A stretch of DNA of 48,697 bases from UBA4246 sp045113475 (GCA_045113475.1 JBGUIY010000068.1:1-48697), one strand, 5' to 3'. Counted from the first letter of the stretch, positions 15,444-24,254 are shown. A program made the numbers and translations. Notes: generated by a model not told the origin, from the sequence alone.

Positions 15444-16286
15444 ATGAAAAAAATCCGGGCCATCCTGCTGGACTTTGACGGCACCAGCCTGCAGAGGGAT
15501 CAGGTCTATATTTCCATGGCGAACAAGCGCGCCTTGTGGAAAGCCATGGACAGGGGCGTCGAGATCATTCCCTGTACCGGCCGCAGCGCGGACATGCTGC
15601 CGCCGCAGATCGACACTGAAAAACGCATCCGCTACATCGTCTCTGCGAATGGGGGACGCGTGGTCGATCGCCTGACCGGCAAGGTCATTTTCCAGTCGAC
15701 CTTCACGCCGGAGGAAACGGCGGCCTTCTGCCGCATGTACGAGGGCGGGAAAATGTATTCGGAGATCGCGGCCGAGGGCAAGCTGTATCTGGAATCCGCC
15801 GTGTGCGCGGATCCCGGCCTGTATGCCGTGCCGCCGCATCACGTCTGGTTTATGGAAACGAGACGGCCGATCCCCCTGGAAAAGCCCTCTGAGTATTTTC
15901 TGGAGCACCGGATCGGCGCCGAAAAATTCAACCTGTACGGCGTGCCCGAGGAGATGCAGCAGCCGCTGATCCGGCAGATCGAGGCCTCCGGCTGTGCGGA
16001 TATGAGCGCCGGCGCGGGCAGGGACATCCAGTTCTTCCCCAAGCGCCAGAAGCGGGTGGAAGCCATGGAGGCCCTGTTCAAGCACCTGGGCTACGGCTTT
16101 GAAAGCGTCATGAGCCTCGGCGACAGCGCGCTGGACGCGGACATGATCTCCCGCGCCGGCATCGGCGTCGCCATGGGGAACGCGCCGGACGACATCAAGG
16201 CGCAGGCGGATTACGTCACCGCGCCCTACGATCAGGACGGCGTGGCGGAGGCGGTCTATAAATTCATTCTGAACGGAGAAAGGTGA
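15444..16286 (+). CDS. Cof-type HAD family phosphatase
   Basis: A 280-residue cytoplasmic HAD hydrolase of the Cof/class IIB type, which typically dephosphorylates sugar phosphates or similar small molecules. Motif I is LLDFDGTSL at residues 8-16, motif II lies near IIPCTGRS, and motif IV is SLGDSALDADMI near residue 225. A cap domain fills the middle. The start has GGAGGA upstream. A very strong promoter and a terminator-like hairpin in the leader suggest attenuation. A second HAD gene follows three bases later. Confidence 0.9.
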   Translation: MKKIRAILLDFDGTSLQRDQVYISMANKRALWKAMDRGVEIIPCTGRSADMLPPQIDTEKRIRYIVSANGGRVVDRLTGKVIFQSTFTPEETAAFCRMYEGGKMYSEIAAEGKLYLESAVCADPGLYAVPPHHVWFMETRRPIPLEKPSEYFLEHRIGAEKFNLYGVPEEMQQPLIRQIEASGCADMSAGAGRDIQFFPKRQKRVEAMEALFKHLGYGFESVMSLGDSALDADMISRAGIGVAMGNAPDDIKAQADYVTAPYDQDGVAEAVYKFILNGER

Positions 16287-16288
16287 CG

Positions 16289-17182
16289 ATGGACAAGCGT
16301 GCAACAGTCCCGGCGCCGCAGCATGATTACCTGGTCTGCATCGACTCGGACGGCTGCGCGTTCGACACCATGGAAATCAAGCACAAGGAGTGCTTCTGCC
16401 CCGCGTTCATCAAGGTGTTCGGCCTGCAGCCCATTTCCAAGTACGTGCGGGAGGCCTGGGAGTACGGCAATCTGTATTCCGTGCACCGGGGCCGCAGCCG
16501 CTTCATCGAGATCCTGCTGGTATTCGACTGGATGGCTGAACGCGAGGAGGTCAGGCGCCTCGGCTTCACGCTGCCGGACATTTCTTCCTTCCGCCGCTTT
16601 ATGGAAACGGCGCCTGCCGTCAACAACGATACGATCCGCGCCGAGGCGGACAAGGGCGATCCGGTGATGGCGACGGTGCTGGCCTGGTCTCTGGAAAGCA
16701 ACCAGCGCATCGCGGACATGGTGCACGGCATCCCGCCCTTTCCCGGCGTCAAGGAGAGCCTGGCGCGGCTCCGCGGCCGCGCGGACATCGCCATCGTGTC
16801 AGCCACCAATCCCCAGGCCCTGCGTCAGGAGTGGACGGAGCACGGCATGATCGGCGACGTGTACCGCCTCTGCTCCCAGGAGGACGGCACCAAGAAGGAA
16901 TGCATCGCGCAGATGAAGCCGAACTACGAGCCCGGCCATGTGCTGATGATCGGCGACGCTCCCGGGGATCAGGAGGCCGCGCACAGCAACGGCGCGCTTT
17001 TCTATCCGATCCGGCCCGGCGACGAGGTCGACAGCTGGCAGGAATTCCTGGACGACGGCCTGGAACGCTTCCTGGCCGGCCGTTACGCCGGCGAAGCGGA
17101 GCAGGGATATATCGCCCGCTTCAGCGAGTGCCTGCCCGACACGCCACCCTGGGAGCACGTGCCTAAGGGAACCCCTGATTAA
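16289..17182 (+). CDS. HAD family hydrolase
   Basis: A 297-residue HAD protein. Motif I is CIDSDGCAFDT (residues about 17-27), motif II is IVSATN, and the motif III/IV region is VLMIGDAPGDQEAA. The alpha-helical cap is unusually long and inserted after motif I. The ATG at 16289 is favoured, with GGAGAAAGG upstream; a GTG six bases earlier overlaps the preceding gene. The last codons and the stop (KGTPD-stop) coincide with the left terminal inverted repeat of the element at 17164-17499, so the native C terminus may have been replaced. Probably a phosphatase co-expressed with the preceding HAD gene; substrate unknown. Confidence 0.83.
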   Translation: MDKRATVPAPQHDYLVCIDSDGCAFDTMEIKHKECFCPAFIKVFGLQPISKYVREAWEYGNLYSVHRGRSRFIEILLVFDWMAEREEVRRLGFTLPDISSFRRFMETAPAVNNDTIRAEADKGDPVMATVLAWSLESNQRIADMVHGIPPFPGVKESLARLRGRADIAIVSATNPQALRQEWTEHGMIGDVYRLCSQEDGTKKECIAQMKPNYEPGHVLMIGDAPGDQEAAHSNGALFYPIRPGDEVDSWQEFLDDGLERFLAGRYAGEAEQGYIARFSECLPDTPPWEHVPKGTPD

Positions 17183-17499
17183 TTCGGCGGACTCTCACTT
17201 CGCCATTGTCGCCTCACTGCGCTGCTTACGCAGCTTGCGAGGCTCTGTGGCTCATTGGGACTCCTCCCACCTTCATCGCCCACTGGGCGCGGTGGGATTC
17301 GTCCCATCTGGCACATGTCTAATCCGCTCTGATTTCGCCTCATTCCGATCGACGTAGCCTTGCATGTCATGCGCGGTGCGCGAGACGCTTGCGTCCCGCG
17401 GTGCGTGCGCGAATCAATTACGTCTCACTCCATACGGCTTCATCAGCCCAAATTATCCATGTACCATCTGACCACCTCATTTAATCAGTGTTTCCCTAA
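17164..17499. mobile_element. MITE-like element with terminal inverted repeats
   Basis: The left end TAAGGGAACCCCTGATTAA (17164-17182) and the reverse complement of the right end (17481-17499) match at 16 of 19 positions. The 336-base interior has no transposase and no convincing gene. It holds a GC-rich hairpin near 17380-17402. The left repeat supplies the stop codon of the upstream HAD gene. The element fills nearly all of the gap before the ABC transporter operon. Confidence 0.6.
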
Positions 17500-17560
17500 T
17501 TTGTAACAAGCCTGGCTGGACGTCGGGTTTGCAATATTATTCAATTGAGGAGGAAAAACC

Positions 17561-18568
17561 ATGAAAAAGCTTCTTTGTGCCCTGCTGCTACTCACGATCG
17601 TGCTGTCCAGCGTGCCCGTATTCGCTGAAGAGCCGGATACCAACAAGCTGGTGCTGTACACCTCTGCCGGCAAGTCTGAGTATGAGCTGATCACGAACGC
17701 GTTCAAGGAAAAGTATCCGAATATCGAAATCGAGATCGTTTCCGGCGGCACCGGCGACATGGCTGCCCGCATCCGCGCTGAGGCGGCTGCTCCCTATGGC
17801 GACGTCATGATGGGCGGCGGCAACACCATTTATCGCAGCATCGAAGACTGCCTGGTTCCCTACAGGAGCGCCGAAGCCGATAACCTTTTCAAGGAATTCA
17901 TGCCGGAAGACGACCTCTTCACCCCCTGCTACATCAACGTGAACTCCATCATCGTCAACAAGACGCAGCTTGAAAAGCTGGGCGTCACCGTAGACGGCTG
18001 GGAGAGCCTCTGCAACCCCGCTCTGAGGGGCAAGGTTTCCTTCGCGAATCCCGCCGGCGCCGGTTCCGCGCTGGAAGCGGTGGTGAACATGCTGGCTGCC
18101 ATGAGCCCCACCGGCAAGGTGGAAGACGGCTGGGACTATGTGACCCGCTTTGTTGAGAACCTGGACGGCAAGTTCGCGTCCGGCTCCTCTGCCGCCTACA
18201 AGGCTGTTGTGGAAGGTGAATATCCCGTCGGCATCTGCAACGAGGACAAGACCATCTCCTACATGAAGGACGGCGCGGATGTCTATGCCGTGTATGCCAA
18301 GGAAGGCATCACCCTGCGCTCCTCCAACATCGCGCTCATGAAGGGCGGCGCGAATCCGAAGAACGCGAAGCTGTTTATCGACTTCGTTGTGTCCAAAGAA
18401 TGCCAGACCGCGATGGAAGCGGGCGTCAATACCCGTCCTATCCGCGGCGACGTGCCCATGACCACCGAAGGCCGTGTCAAGACCGAAGATATCATTCAGA
18501 TCGCATACCCTGTTGTGGACTCCGATGAGATCAAGGCGCACTTCCAGGATATCGTAACTTCTTTCTGA
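17561..18568 (+). CDS. ABC transporter substrate-binding protein (FbpA/AfuA-like)
   Basis: A 335-residue exported binding protein. The signal peptide is MKKLLCALLLLTIVLSSVP with cleavage near VFAEE; there is no lipobox cysteine. The mature part has the type 2 periplasmic-binding fold seen in ferric-iron and organophosphate binders (LVLYTSAGKSE, AAPYGDVMMGGG, LRGKVSFANPAGAGS). The paired C-terminal tyrosines of classical ferric-binding proteins are not obvious, so hexose phosphate or another anion is possible. GGAGG lies just before the ATG. It is the first gene of a three-gene transporter operon; a hairpin separates it from the ATPase. Confidence 0.88.
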   Translation: MKKLLCALLLLTIVLSSVPVFAEEPDTNKLVLYTSAGKSEYELITNAFKEKYPNIEIEIVSGGTGDMAARIRAEAAAPYGDVMMGGGNTIYRSIEDCLVPYRSAEADNLFKEFMPEDDLFTPCYINVNSIIVNKTQLEKLGVTVDGWESLCNPALRGKVSFANPAGAGSALEAVVNMLAAMSPTGKVEDGWDYVTRFVENLDGKFASGSSAAYKAVVEGEYPVGICNEDKTISYMKDGADVYAVYAKEGITLRSSNIALMKGGANPKNAKLFIDFVVSKECQTAMEAGVNTRPIRGDVPMTTEGRVKTEDIIQIAYPVVDSDEIKAHFQDIVTSF

Positions 18569-18604
18569 TGCGGATCAAACCGAATATTCCCTGATTGTGT
18601 TTAC

Positions 18605-18638
18605 GCCTGCCGTCTTCTCTCCGGAGAAGGCGGCAGGC
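18605..18638 (+). promoter_or_regulatory. intra-operon hairpin
   Basis: A 15-bp stem (18605-18619 with 18624-18638, one G-U pair) with a four-base loop lies between the binding-protein gene and the ATPase gene. It is not followed by a T run. Such hairpins commonly protect the upstream message and raise binding-protein output over the membrane parts. Confidence 0.65.
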
Positions 18639-18667
18639 AAACAACTACTTTTACGGAGTGAAGAATT

Positions 18668-19774
18668 ATGGCAGTAGCGATTCATATCAAGAACGTCATG
18701 AAAAAGTACGAGGATAACGTGGTCATCCGAAACCTGTCAGCGGACATGCAGCCCGGTGAACTGTTCACACTGCTCGGGCCTTCCGGATGCGGGAAAACGA
18801 CACTGCTGAGGATGATCGCCGGTTTCAACTCGGTGGAGGCAGGCACCATCGCCTTTGATGACAAAGTTATCAACAATATCCCCGTGCACAAGCGGAATTT
18901 TGGCATGGTGTTCCAGAACTATGCGATCTTCCCCAATATGACGGTGTACCGGAACATCGAATACGGCCTGAAGAACAAGAAGCTGGACAAGCAGGAAATC
19001 AAACGCCGGGTCGAGGAGATCATGGAGACCGTACAGATCACCCAGTATAAGGATCGCTACCCGAACAAGCTCTCCGGCGGCCAGCAGCAGCGCGTGGCGC
19101 TGGCCCGCGCCATCGTGGTGCAGCCGCAGGTGCTGCTGATGGACGAGCCCCTTTCCAACCTGGACGCCAAGCTGCGCATCGAGATGCGCGAGGCGATCCG
19201 GGAGGTGCAGAAGAAGATCGGAATCACTACCGTCTATGTTACCCACGACCAGGAGGAAGCGCTGGCCATCTCCGACCGCATCGCCGTTATGAACAAGGGC
19301 GATATTCAGCAGATCGAAATGCCGGAGAACATCTACTCCCGTCCCTACAACACCTTTGTCGCTGACTTCATCGGCCACAGCAACCGCTTCCTGGGCACGG
19401 TGACGGGACAGGCCGACGGCGAGACCATGATCCACATGGAGACCGGGCTGCCGATCTCTGTGAGGAATGTCATGCCTGCCGCCAAGGGGACCGAAGTTCT
19501 TGTATACGTGCGCCCCGAGGAATTCATTTTCACCGACGCTGAGCATGGCATGAAGGCCACCGTGAAGGTCAAGCGCTTCCTGGGCAAGTATATCCACTAC
19601 GTGGTGGACTGCGGTACCGGCAGGAACGTCGAGGTGACGGCGGACACCAGCAGCGCGGAGCGCATTCACCAGCCCGGCGAGACGATCTACCTGGGCATCA
19701 ATGTCAACCGTGTGAACCTGTTCGACAAGGAGAAGGAGACGACCCTGCTGGAAGGGGTGGAAAGCCATGTTTAA
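18668..19774 (+). CDS. ABC transporter ATP-binding protein (FbpC/PotA-like)
   Basis: A 368-residue ATPase of the iron/spermidine/2-aminoethylphosphonate importer group. Visible motifs are Walker A GPSGCGKTT (near residue 36), Q-loop VFQNYAIFPNM, signature LSGGQQQR, Walker B VLLMDEPLSNLD and the switch His in YVTHDQEEAL. The C-terminal 120 residues form the regulatory TOBE-type domain. The start has ACGGAGTGA upstream. It overlaps the permease gene by eight bases, indicating coupled translation. Confidence 0.93.
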   Translation: MAVAIHIKNVMKKYEDNVVIRNLSADMQPGELFTLLGPSGCGKTTLLRMIAGFNSVEAGTIAFDDKVINNIPVHKRNFGMVFQNYAIFPNMTVYRNIEYGLKNKKLDKQEIKRRVEEIMETVQITQYKDRYPNKLSGGQQQRVALARAIVVQPQVLLMDEPLSNLDAKLRIEMREAIREVQKKIGITTVYVTHDQEEALAISDRIAVMNKGDIQQIEMPENIYSRPYNTFVADFIGHSNRFLGTVTGQADGETMIHMETGLPISVRNVMPAAKGTEVLVYVRPEEFIFTDAEHGMKATVKVKRFLGKYIHYVVDCGTGRNVEVTADTSSAERIHQPGETIYLGINVNRVNLFDKEKETTLLEGVESHV

Positions 19775-21416
19775 AAAAGGCGTCCGCTTCGATTTCTGGG
19801 CCTTTGTCGGCCTGCTTTCCCTGATCTTCTTCGGATTGTTTCTGGTCATCCCCGTGATCCGGATGCTGGTTTTCTCCGTGCAGAAAGGGGACGCTGTTTT
19901 TACCTTTGATAATTTCGCGCGCTTCTTTTCCCGCAAGTATTATACGCGCGCCCTGGGCAACAGCATCAAGGTGGTCTCTGCCGCGACCCTGCTGGTCATG
20001 CTCATCGGCGTGCCGCTGGCTTACATCACCACCACCTTCAAGATCAGGGGCAACCGCCTCATCAACATCCTGATCGTCATTTCCATGCTGTCCCCGCCTT
20101 TCCTGGGCGCGTATTCCTGGATCCTGATGCTGGGCCGCAACGGTGAGATCACCCAATACCTGAACAAACTGGGCATCGAGCTTCCCAGCATTTACGGCTT
20201 CGGCGGCATCCTGCTGGTGTTCACTTTAAAGCTGTTCCCGTACATCTACATGTATACCAAAGGCGCGCTGAAGAAAGTAGACGCCTCCCTGGGCGAGGCT
20301 GCGGAAAGCCTGGGCTACCACGGCATCCAGAAAGTGCTCAAAGTCAGCCTGCCGCTGGTGCTGCCGACGATCCTTGCCGGCGCTACCATCGTGTTCCTGC
20401 GCGCGTTTGCCGATTACGGCACGCCGTACCTGCTGGGCGAGGGCTACAACACCATGCCCGTTATCGTCTATCAGGAATGGGTCAGTGAAACCGGCGCCAA
20501 CGCGTCCTTTGCTTCCGCCGTGGCCATGATCATGATCGTCATCGCCGCTCTGGTTTTCCTGATCCAGAAATGGATCACCAGCCGGAAGAACTACACCATG
20601 AGCATGCTGAATCCCATTCAGCCCAAACAGCTCCACGGGATCCTCAACGTGCTTGCCCATGCTTATGTGTACCTGATCGTGGCGCTGGCGACGCTGCCGC
20701 AGATCTACATCATCCTGATCTCCTTCCGCAACACCAAGGGCGTCATGTGGGCGGAGGGCTACAGCTTCTCCAGCTATATCAATGTTTTCACCCAGTCCCT
20801 GAGCTCCATCCTGAATACCTTCGAGTTCGGCGTCATCGCCATCATCATCGTTGTCGTGCTGGGTACGCTGTTCGCTTATCTGACAGTGCGCAAGACCAAT
20901 TTCTTTTCCAAGATCCTGGATGTCTTCATCATGTTCCCTTACGTCATTCCCGGTACGATTTTCGGCCTTCTCCTTCTGATGACCTACAATCAGCCCCCGC
21001 TGGTGCTGTCCGGTACGGCAGCCATCATTATCATATCCTATGTCATACGAAGGATGCCGTATACGGTCCGCTCCAGCGCGGCGATCCTCAGGCAGATCAG
21101 CCCGAGCATCGACGAGGCCTCGGCCAGCCTGGGCTACGGCTCCATGCAGACGTTCTTCAATGTGACCATGCCGGTGATGGTGCCGGGCGTCGTATCCGGC
21201 GCGATCCTGTCCTGGATCACGATCCTGAACGAGCTGTCCTCTACGCTGATGCTGTATGTGGGCCGTACGCAGACCATGACGGTCACCATCTTTCAGGAGA
21301 TCAGCCGCGGCGGCTACGGAACGGCGGCAGCGCTCTCCACGATCCTGACCGTTACGATGATCACCTCGCTGCTGATCTTCTTCAAGATCACCAAGTCGGA
21401 GGATATCGACCTGTAG
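19767..21416 (+). CDS. ABC transporter permease, fused two-domain (FbpB-like)
   Basis: A 549-residue membrane protein made of two fused permease domains, so one chain can form the whole pore. Each half carries an EAA loop for ATPase docking: EAAESLGYHGIQKVLKV near residue 175 and EASASLGYGSMQTFFNV near residue 452. About 12 hydrophobic segments are present. This fusion is typical of ferric-iron, thiamine and hexose-phosphate (AfuB) importers. The ATG lies inside the ATPase gene end and a terminator follows 15 bases after the stop. Confidence 0.92.
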   Translation: MFKKGVRFDFWAFVGLLSLIFFGLFLVIPVIRMLVFSVQKGDAVFTFDNFARFFSRKYYTRALGNSIKVVSAATLLVMLIGVPLAYITTTFKIRGNRLINILIVISMLSPPFLGAYSWILMLGRNGEITQYLNKLGIELPSIYGFGGILLVFTLKLFPYIYMYTKGALKKVDASLGEAAESLGYHGIQKVLKVSLPLVLPTILAGATIVFLRAFADYGTPYLLGEGYNTMPVIVYQEWVSETGANASFASAVAMIMIVIAALVFLIQKWITSRKNYTMSMLNPIQPKQLHGILNVLAHAYVYLIVALATLPQIYIILISFRNTKGVMWAEGYSFSSYINVFTQSLSSILNTFEFGVIAIIIVVVLGTLFAYLTVRKTNFFSKILDVFIMFPYVIPGTIFGLLLLMTYNQPPLVLSGTAAIIIISYVIRRMPYTVRSSAAILRQISPSIDEASASLGYGSMQTFFNVTMPVMVPGVVSGAILSWITILNELSSTLMLYVGRTQTMTVTIFQEISRGGYGTAAALSTILTVTMITSLLIFFKITKSEDIDL

Positions 21417-21430
21417 CCGCGTGACGCAAA

Positions 21431-21464
21431 GCGGGCCCGTCTTGTCCGGACGGGCCTGTTTTCT
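21431..21464 (+). terminator. terminator of the ABC transporter operon
   Basis: A GC-rich stem (21431-21441 with 21449-21459, two G-U pairs) with a seven-base loop is followed by TTTTCT. Confidence 0.85.
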
Positions 21465-21470
21465 GCAATC

Positions 21471-21499
21471 TTGACACACTGCGTGATCGAAAATATAAT
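21471..21499 (+). promoter_or_regulatory. consensus sigma-A promoter for nagB-nagA
   Basis: A perfect TTGACA (21471-21476), a 17-base spacer and a perfect TATAAT (21494-21499), 32 bases before nagB. Confidence 0.92.
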
Positions 21500-21531
21500 G
21501 AAACTACAGAAAAAACGGGGAGGAATGCATT

Positions 21532-22278
21532 ATGGAGATTCGTATCACAGCCACGCCGGAGGAGTTGGGACGCAGCGCCGCCCGCCACGCGGCTTATCTG
21601 CTGAATCAGGCGATCCGTGAGCGCGGGGAGGCGAGGCTGCTGCTCTCCACCGGCGCTTCGCAGTTTGAGACGCTTCAGGCCCTCGTCCGGGAGGACGTGC
21701 AGTGGAACAAAGTGACCATGTTCCACCTGGACGAGTATGTGGACCTGCCCGAGACGCATATCGCCAGCTTCCGTAAATACCTGAAGGAGCGCTTCATTTC
21801 CAAGGTGCCGCTGAAGGCTGCCTGGCTGGTGGACGGCACGCGGGAGGGCATCGCCCGCATTACCGAAGAGGTGCGCCGGGCGCCGATCGACGTGGGCCTG
21901 GTGGGCATCGGTGAAAATTCCCATATCGCCTTCAACGATCCGCCCGCCGACCTGAACACCAGGGAAGCTTATATCATCGTGAATCTTGACGACCGCTGCA
22001 AGCGCCAGCAGGTGGGCGAAGGCTGGTTTGCCACGGTGGACGATGTGCCGAAGCAGGCGGTCTCCATGACCGTGTACCAGATCCTTCAGTGCCGTACAAT
22101 CCTCTCCTGCGTGCCGCACGCGGTGAAGGCGGACGCGGTATACAAGGCGCTGTACGTGCCTCAGGACGCCATGTCGCCCGCGGCGCAGCTGCGCTCCCAT
22201 CCGGACTGGACGCTGTACGTCGACCGCTTTGCGGCTGAAAAGATCCTGACTGCCGGGCTGCGCTGGACGGAAGCATGA
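21532..22278 (+). CDS. nagB: glucosamine-6-phosphate deaminase-like protein
   Basis: A 248-residue protein of the NagB/6-phosphogluconolactonase fold, expected to turn glucosamine 6-phosphate into fructose 6-phosphate and ammonia. The phosphate-binding STGAS loop is at residues 40-44 and the FHLDEY motif, holding the proton-shuttling Asp, is near residue 67. The other catalytic motif reads GIGENSHIAFNDPPAD, whereas E. coli NagB has D-G-H-I-A-F-N-E: the first Asp becomes Asn and the Glu becomes Asp. This may mark a divergent subfamily or altered substrate. GGGGAGGAA precedes the ATG. It overlaps nagA by four bases. Confidence 0.85.
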   Translation: MEIRITATPEELGRSAARHAAYLLNQAIRERGEARLLLSTGASQFETLQALVREDVQWNKVTMFHLDEYVDLPETHIASFRKYLKERFISKVPLKAAWLVDGTREGIARITEEVRRAPIDVGLVGIGENSHIAFNDPPADLNTREAYIIVNLDDRCKRQQVGEGWFATVDDVPKQAVSMTVYQILQCRTILSCVPHAVKADAVYKALYVPQDAMSPAAQLRSHPDWTLYVDRFAAEKILTAGLRWTEA

Positions 22279-23450
22279 CAACGCTGATCGAAAATGCCCG
22301 CCTGGTGCTGCCTGACCGGGTGACGGATCCCGGATGGCTGCTGATGGGCGGGGAGACCATCCTCAACCTCGGCGAGGGCCGTCCTTCCGCCGCCGCGGAG
22401 CGGCGCGTCGACGCCGAAGGCGCATACCTGACGCCCGGCCTCATCGACATGCACGTGCACGGCGGGGACGGCGCAGACTTCATGGACGCTACGGAGGACG
22501 CCTTTGAGCGCGTGGCGCGGGTGCACCTGCGCCACGGCACCACGTCCCTGCTGCCGACCACCATGTCGAGCTCCATGGAGGAACTGCTGGCGCTGATCGC
22601 CTGCTACCGGCGGGTGAAAGGGCATAAAGAGGGCATGCCGCACCTCCTGGGCCTGCACCTGGAGGGGCCTTTCCTGGCCGCCTCCCAGGCCGGCGCCCAG
22701 GATCCGAAATACCTCTATCCGCCGAAACCGGAGTATTACCTGCCCCTGCTGGAAGCAGGCGCGGGCGATATCCGGCGGGTATCCGCCGCGGTGGAACTGC
22801 CCGGCGCGCTGGAAATGGGGGACGAGCTCACCCAGCGCGGGATCCTTGCCGCCGTGGCCCACAGCGATGCGGAGTACGCGCAGGTGATGGCGGGCATGGC
22901 CCATGGCTACACGCACCTGACGCACTTCTATTCCGGCATGTCCGGACTGCGTCGCGTCGGCGCGTACCGCCGCCTGGGCCTGATCGAAAGCGCTTATCTG
23001 GAGGACGGACTGACGGTGGAGATCATCGCCGACGGCAAGCACCTGCCGCCGGAGCTGCTGCGCCTGATCGTCAAGGGCATCGGCATCCCCCGCATCTCCC
23101 TGATCACGGACGCCATGCGCGGCACAGGACTGCCCAACGGCAGCCGGGTGCGCCTTGGCAGTCTGGACAACGGCCAGATGACCGTCATCGAGGATGACGT
23201 GGCCTTCATGCCGGACCACTCCTGCTTTGCCGGCAGCGTCTGCACGGCGGACCGCTGCATCCGCACGATGGTCCGGCTGGCGGGGGTGAGCCTGCCCGAA
23301 GCAGTGCGCATGATGACGCTGAATCCCGCCCGCCTGCTGAAGCTGGAGGGCCGCAAGGGCGCGCTGTGCCGGGGCATGGACGCCGACCTGTGCCTGTTTG
23401 ACGATACGCTGCATGTGCGGCGGGTGTTCGTCGGCGGCAGGGAAGCCTGA
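22275..23450 (+). CDS. nagA: N-acetylglucosamine-6-phosphate deacetylase-like protein
   Basis: A 391-residue amidohydrolase. Metal and catalytic motifs are PGLIDMHVHGGDG (HxH), LGLHLEGPF (Glu), VAHSDAEY (His), YTHLTHFYSG (His) and LITDAM (catalytic Asp). NagA removes the acetyl group so that NagB can act next. The usual THLFNAM is replaced by THFYSGM, and the following substrate loop also differs, in parallel with the unusual NagB. The start overlaps the nagB stop (ATGA), so the two are translationally coupled. A terminator follows at 23470. Confidence 0.88.
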   Translation: MTTLIENARLVLPDRVTDPGWLLMGGETILNLGEGRPSAAAERRVDAEGAYLTPGLIDMHVHGGDGADFMDATEDAFERVARVHLRHGTTSLLPTTMSSSMEELLALIACYRRVKGHKEGMPHLLGLHLEGPFLAASQAGAQDPKYLYPPKPEYYLPLLEAGAGDIRRVSAAVELPGALEMGDELTQRGILAAVAHSDAEYAQVMAGMAHGYTHLTHFYSGMSGLRRVGAYRRLGLIESAYLEDGLTVEIIADGKHLPPELLRLIVKGIGIPRISLITDAMRGTGLPNGSRVRLGSLDNGQMTVIEDDVAFMPDHSCFAGSVCTADRCIRTMVRLAGVSLPEAVRMMTLNPARLLKLEGRKGALCRGMDADLCLFDDTLHVRRVFVGGREA

Positions 23451-23469
23451 CAGGAAGTACACAATGAAA

Positions 23470-23508
23470 GGGCCGCCGGTACAGCATCACGCTGTACGGC
23501 GGCTCTTG
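23470..23508 (+). terminator. terminator of nagB-nagA
   Basis: A long GC stem (GGGCCGCCGGTACAGC with GCTGTACGGCGGCTCT, one bulge, loop ATCAC) is followed by a weak T-rich tract. Confidence 0.7.
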
Positions 23509-23513
23509 GTTCC

Positions 23514-23675
23514 ATACTAATTCTCACCTAAAACATGCACATCTGTGGGCGGCTTTTGCGACATCTCAGCGTCAGCCGTCCTCACCGTATCTACGGATAC
23601 GCTTTCGGACGTCTTCCTTGACCTGTCCCAAAATCCATCCCACATATGCACATTTATTTAGATGAGAATTAGTAT
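23514..23675. mobile_element. 162-base MITE-like inverted-repeat element
   Basis: The left arm (23514-23549) begins ATACTAATTCTCACCTAAA. The reverse complement of the right arm (23639-23675) begins ATACTAATTCTCATCTAAA, and both continue to a TGTGGG inner end with a few differences and a one-base gap. The short interior carries no gene. Flanking TA dinucleotides are compatible with a TA target duplication. The right end abuts the stop codon of the HxlR gene. Confidence 0.72.
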
Positions 23676-24088
23676 TATTCGGATGTTTCGGTGCCTTTCA
23701 GGCCCTCTTCGTTCAGCTTCGGGCACTGGCGGCAGGGGGAGAGGAGGGCGGACGTGTCCAGCGTGAACTGCTGTCTGGACCAGGCGCAGATGTCCTGCAG
23801 CAGTGGGATGGCGCTTTCGCCCTTCTCTGTCAGGCAGTATTCCACGCGGGGCGGGATCTCGTTGAAGGCTTCCCGCCGGATGACCCCTTCCGTCAGCAGC
23901 TCCTGCAGCGCGCCGGTCAGGACGGCGTCCGTGATATCGCCCAGCTCGCTGCGGAGCTGGTGGAAGCGCAGGGGCTTGTGCTGGCTTAGGACGCAGAGGA
24001 TCCGGGCTTTCCACTTGCCGCCGAAGACCCTCAGCCCGTATTCGAAGGGACAGCGCTGTACCTGCTCGATCTTCTTTTTGTATGTCAT
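23675..24088 (-). CDS. HxlR family transcriptional regulator
   Basis: A 137-residue winged-helix regulator. The family pattern is clear: CPFEYGLRVFGGKWKARIL, then LRFHQLRSELGDITDAVLTG (recognition helix region), and YCLTEKGESAIPLL in the wing. HxlR proteins often respond to aldehydes, quinones or redox stress and control an adjacent divergent gene. A CxxC pair (CRQCP near the C terminus) and an N-terminal Cys could serve redox sensing; this is inference. AGGAGG precedes the ATG. The divergent Tat flavoprotein gene is the likely target. Confidence 0.9.
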   Translation of the reverse strand: MTYKKKIEQVQRCPFEYGLRVFGGKWKARILCVLSQHKPLRFHQLRSELGDITDAVLTGALQELLTEGVIRREAFNEIPPRVEYCLTEKGESAIPLLQDICAWSRQQFTLDTSALLSPCRQCPKLNEEGLKGTETSE

Positions 24089-24254
24089 GCGGATCCTCCT
24101 GAAAGTTCATGCGGATCTGATATTGTCCGGAATCTGGCTGTTTGAAGCGGGTGATGCCCTGCCGAGGTCAGCCGGCGGTGCCCCGGCATCGTCTTCCCCG
24201 GGCGCTTTGCGCGGCATGTCCTTCCGGCAGCGTTTCATGGCCGGGACAGAGATG

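Noticed and set aside
17179..17370. 63-codon minus-strand frame inside the 17164-17499 element
   Set aside because: No ribosome site or domain; it starts and ends within a non-coding repeat element, so it is most likely chance.
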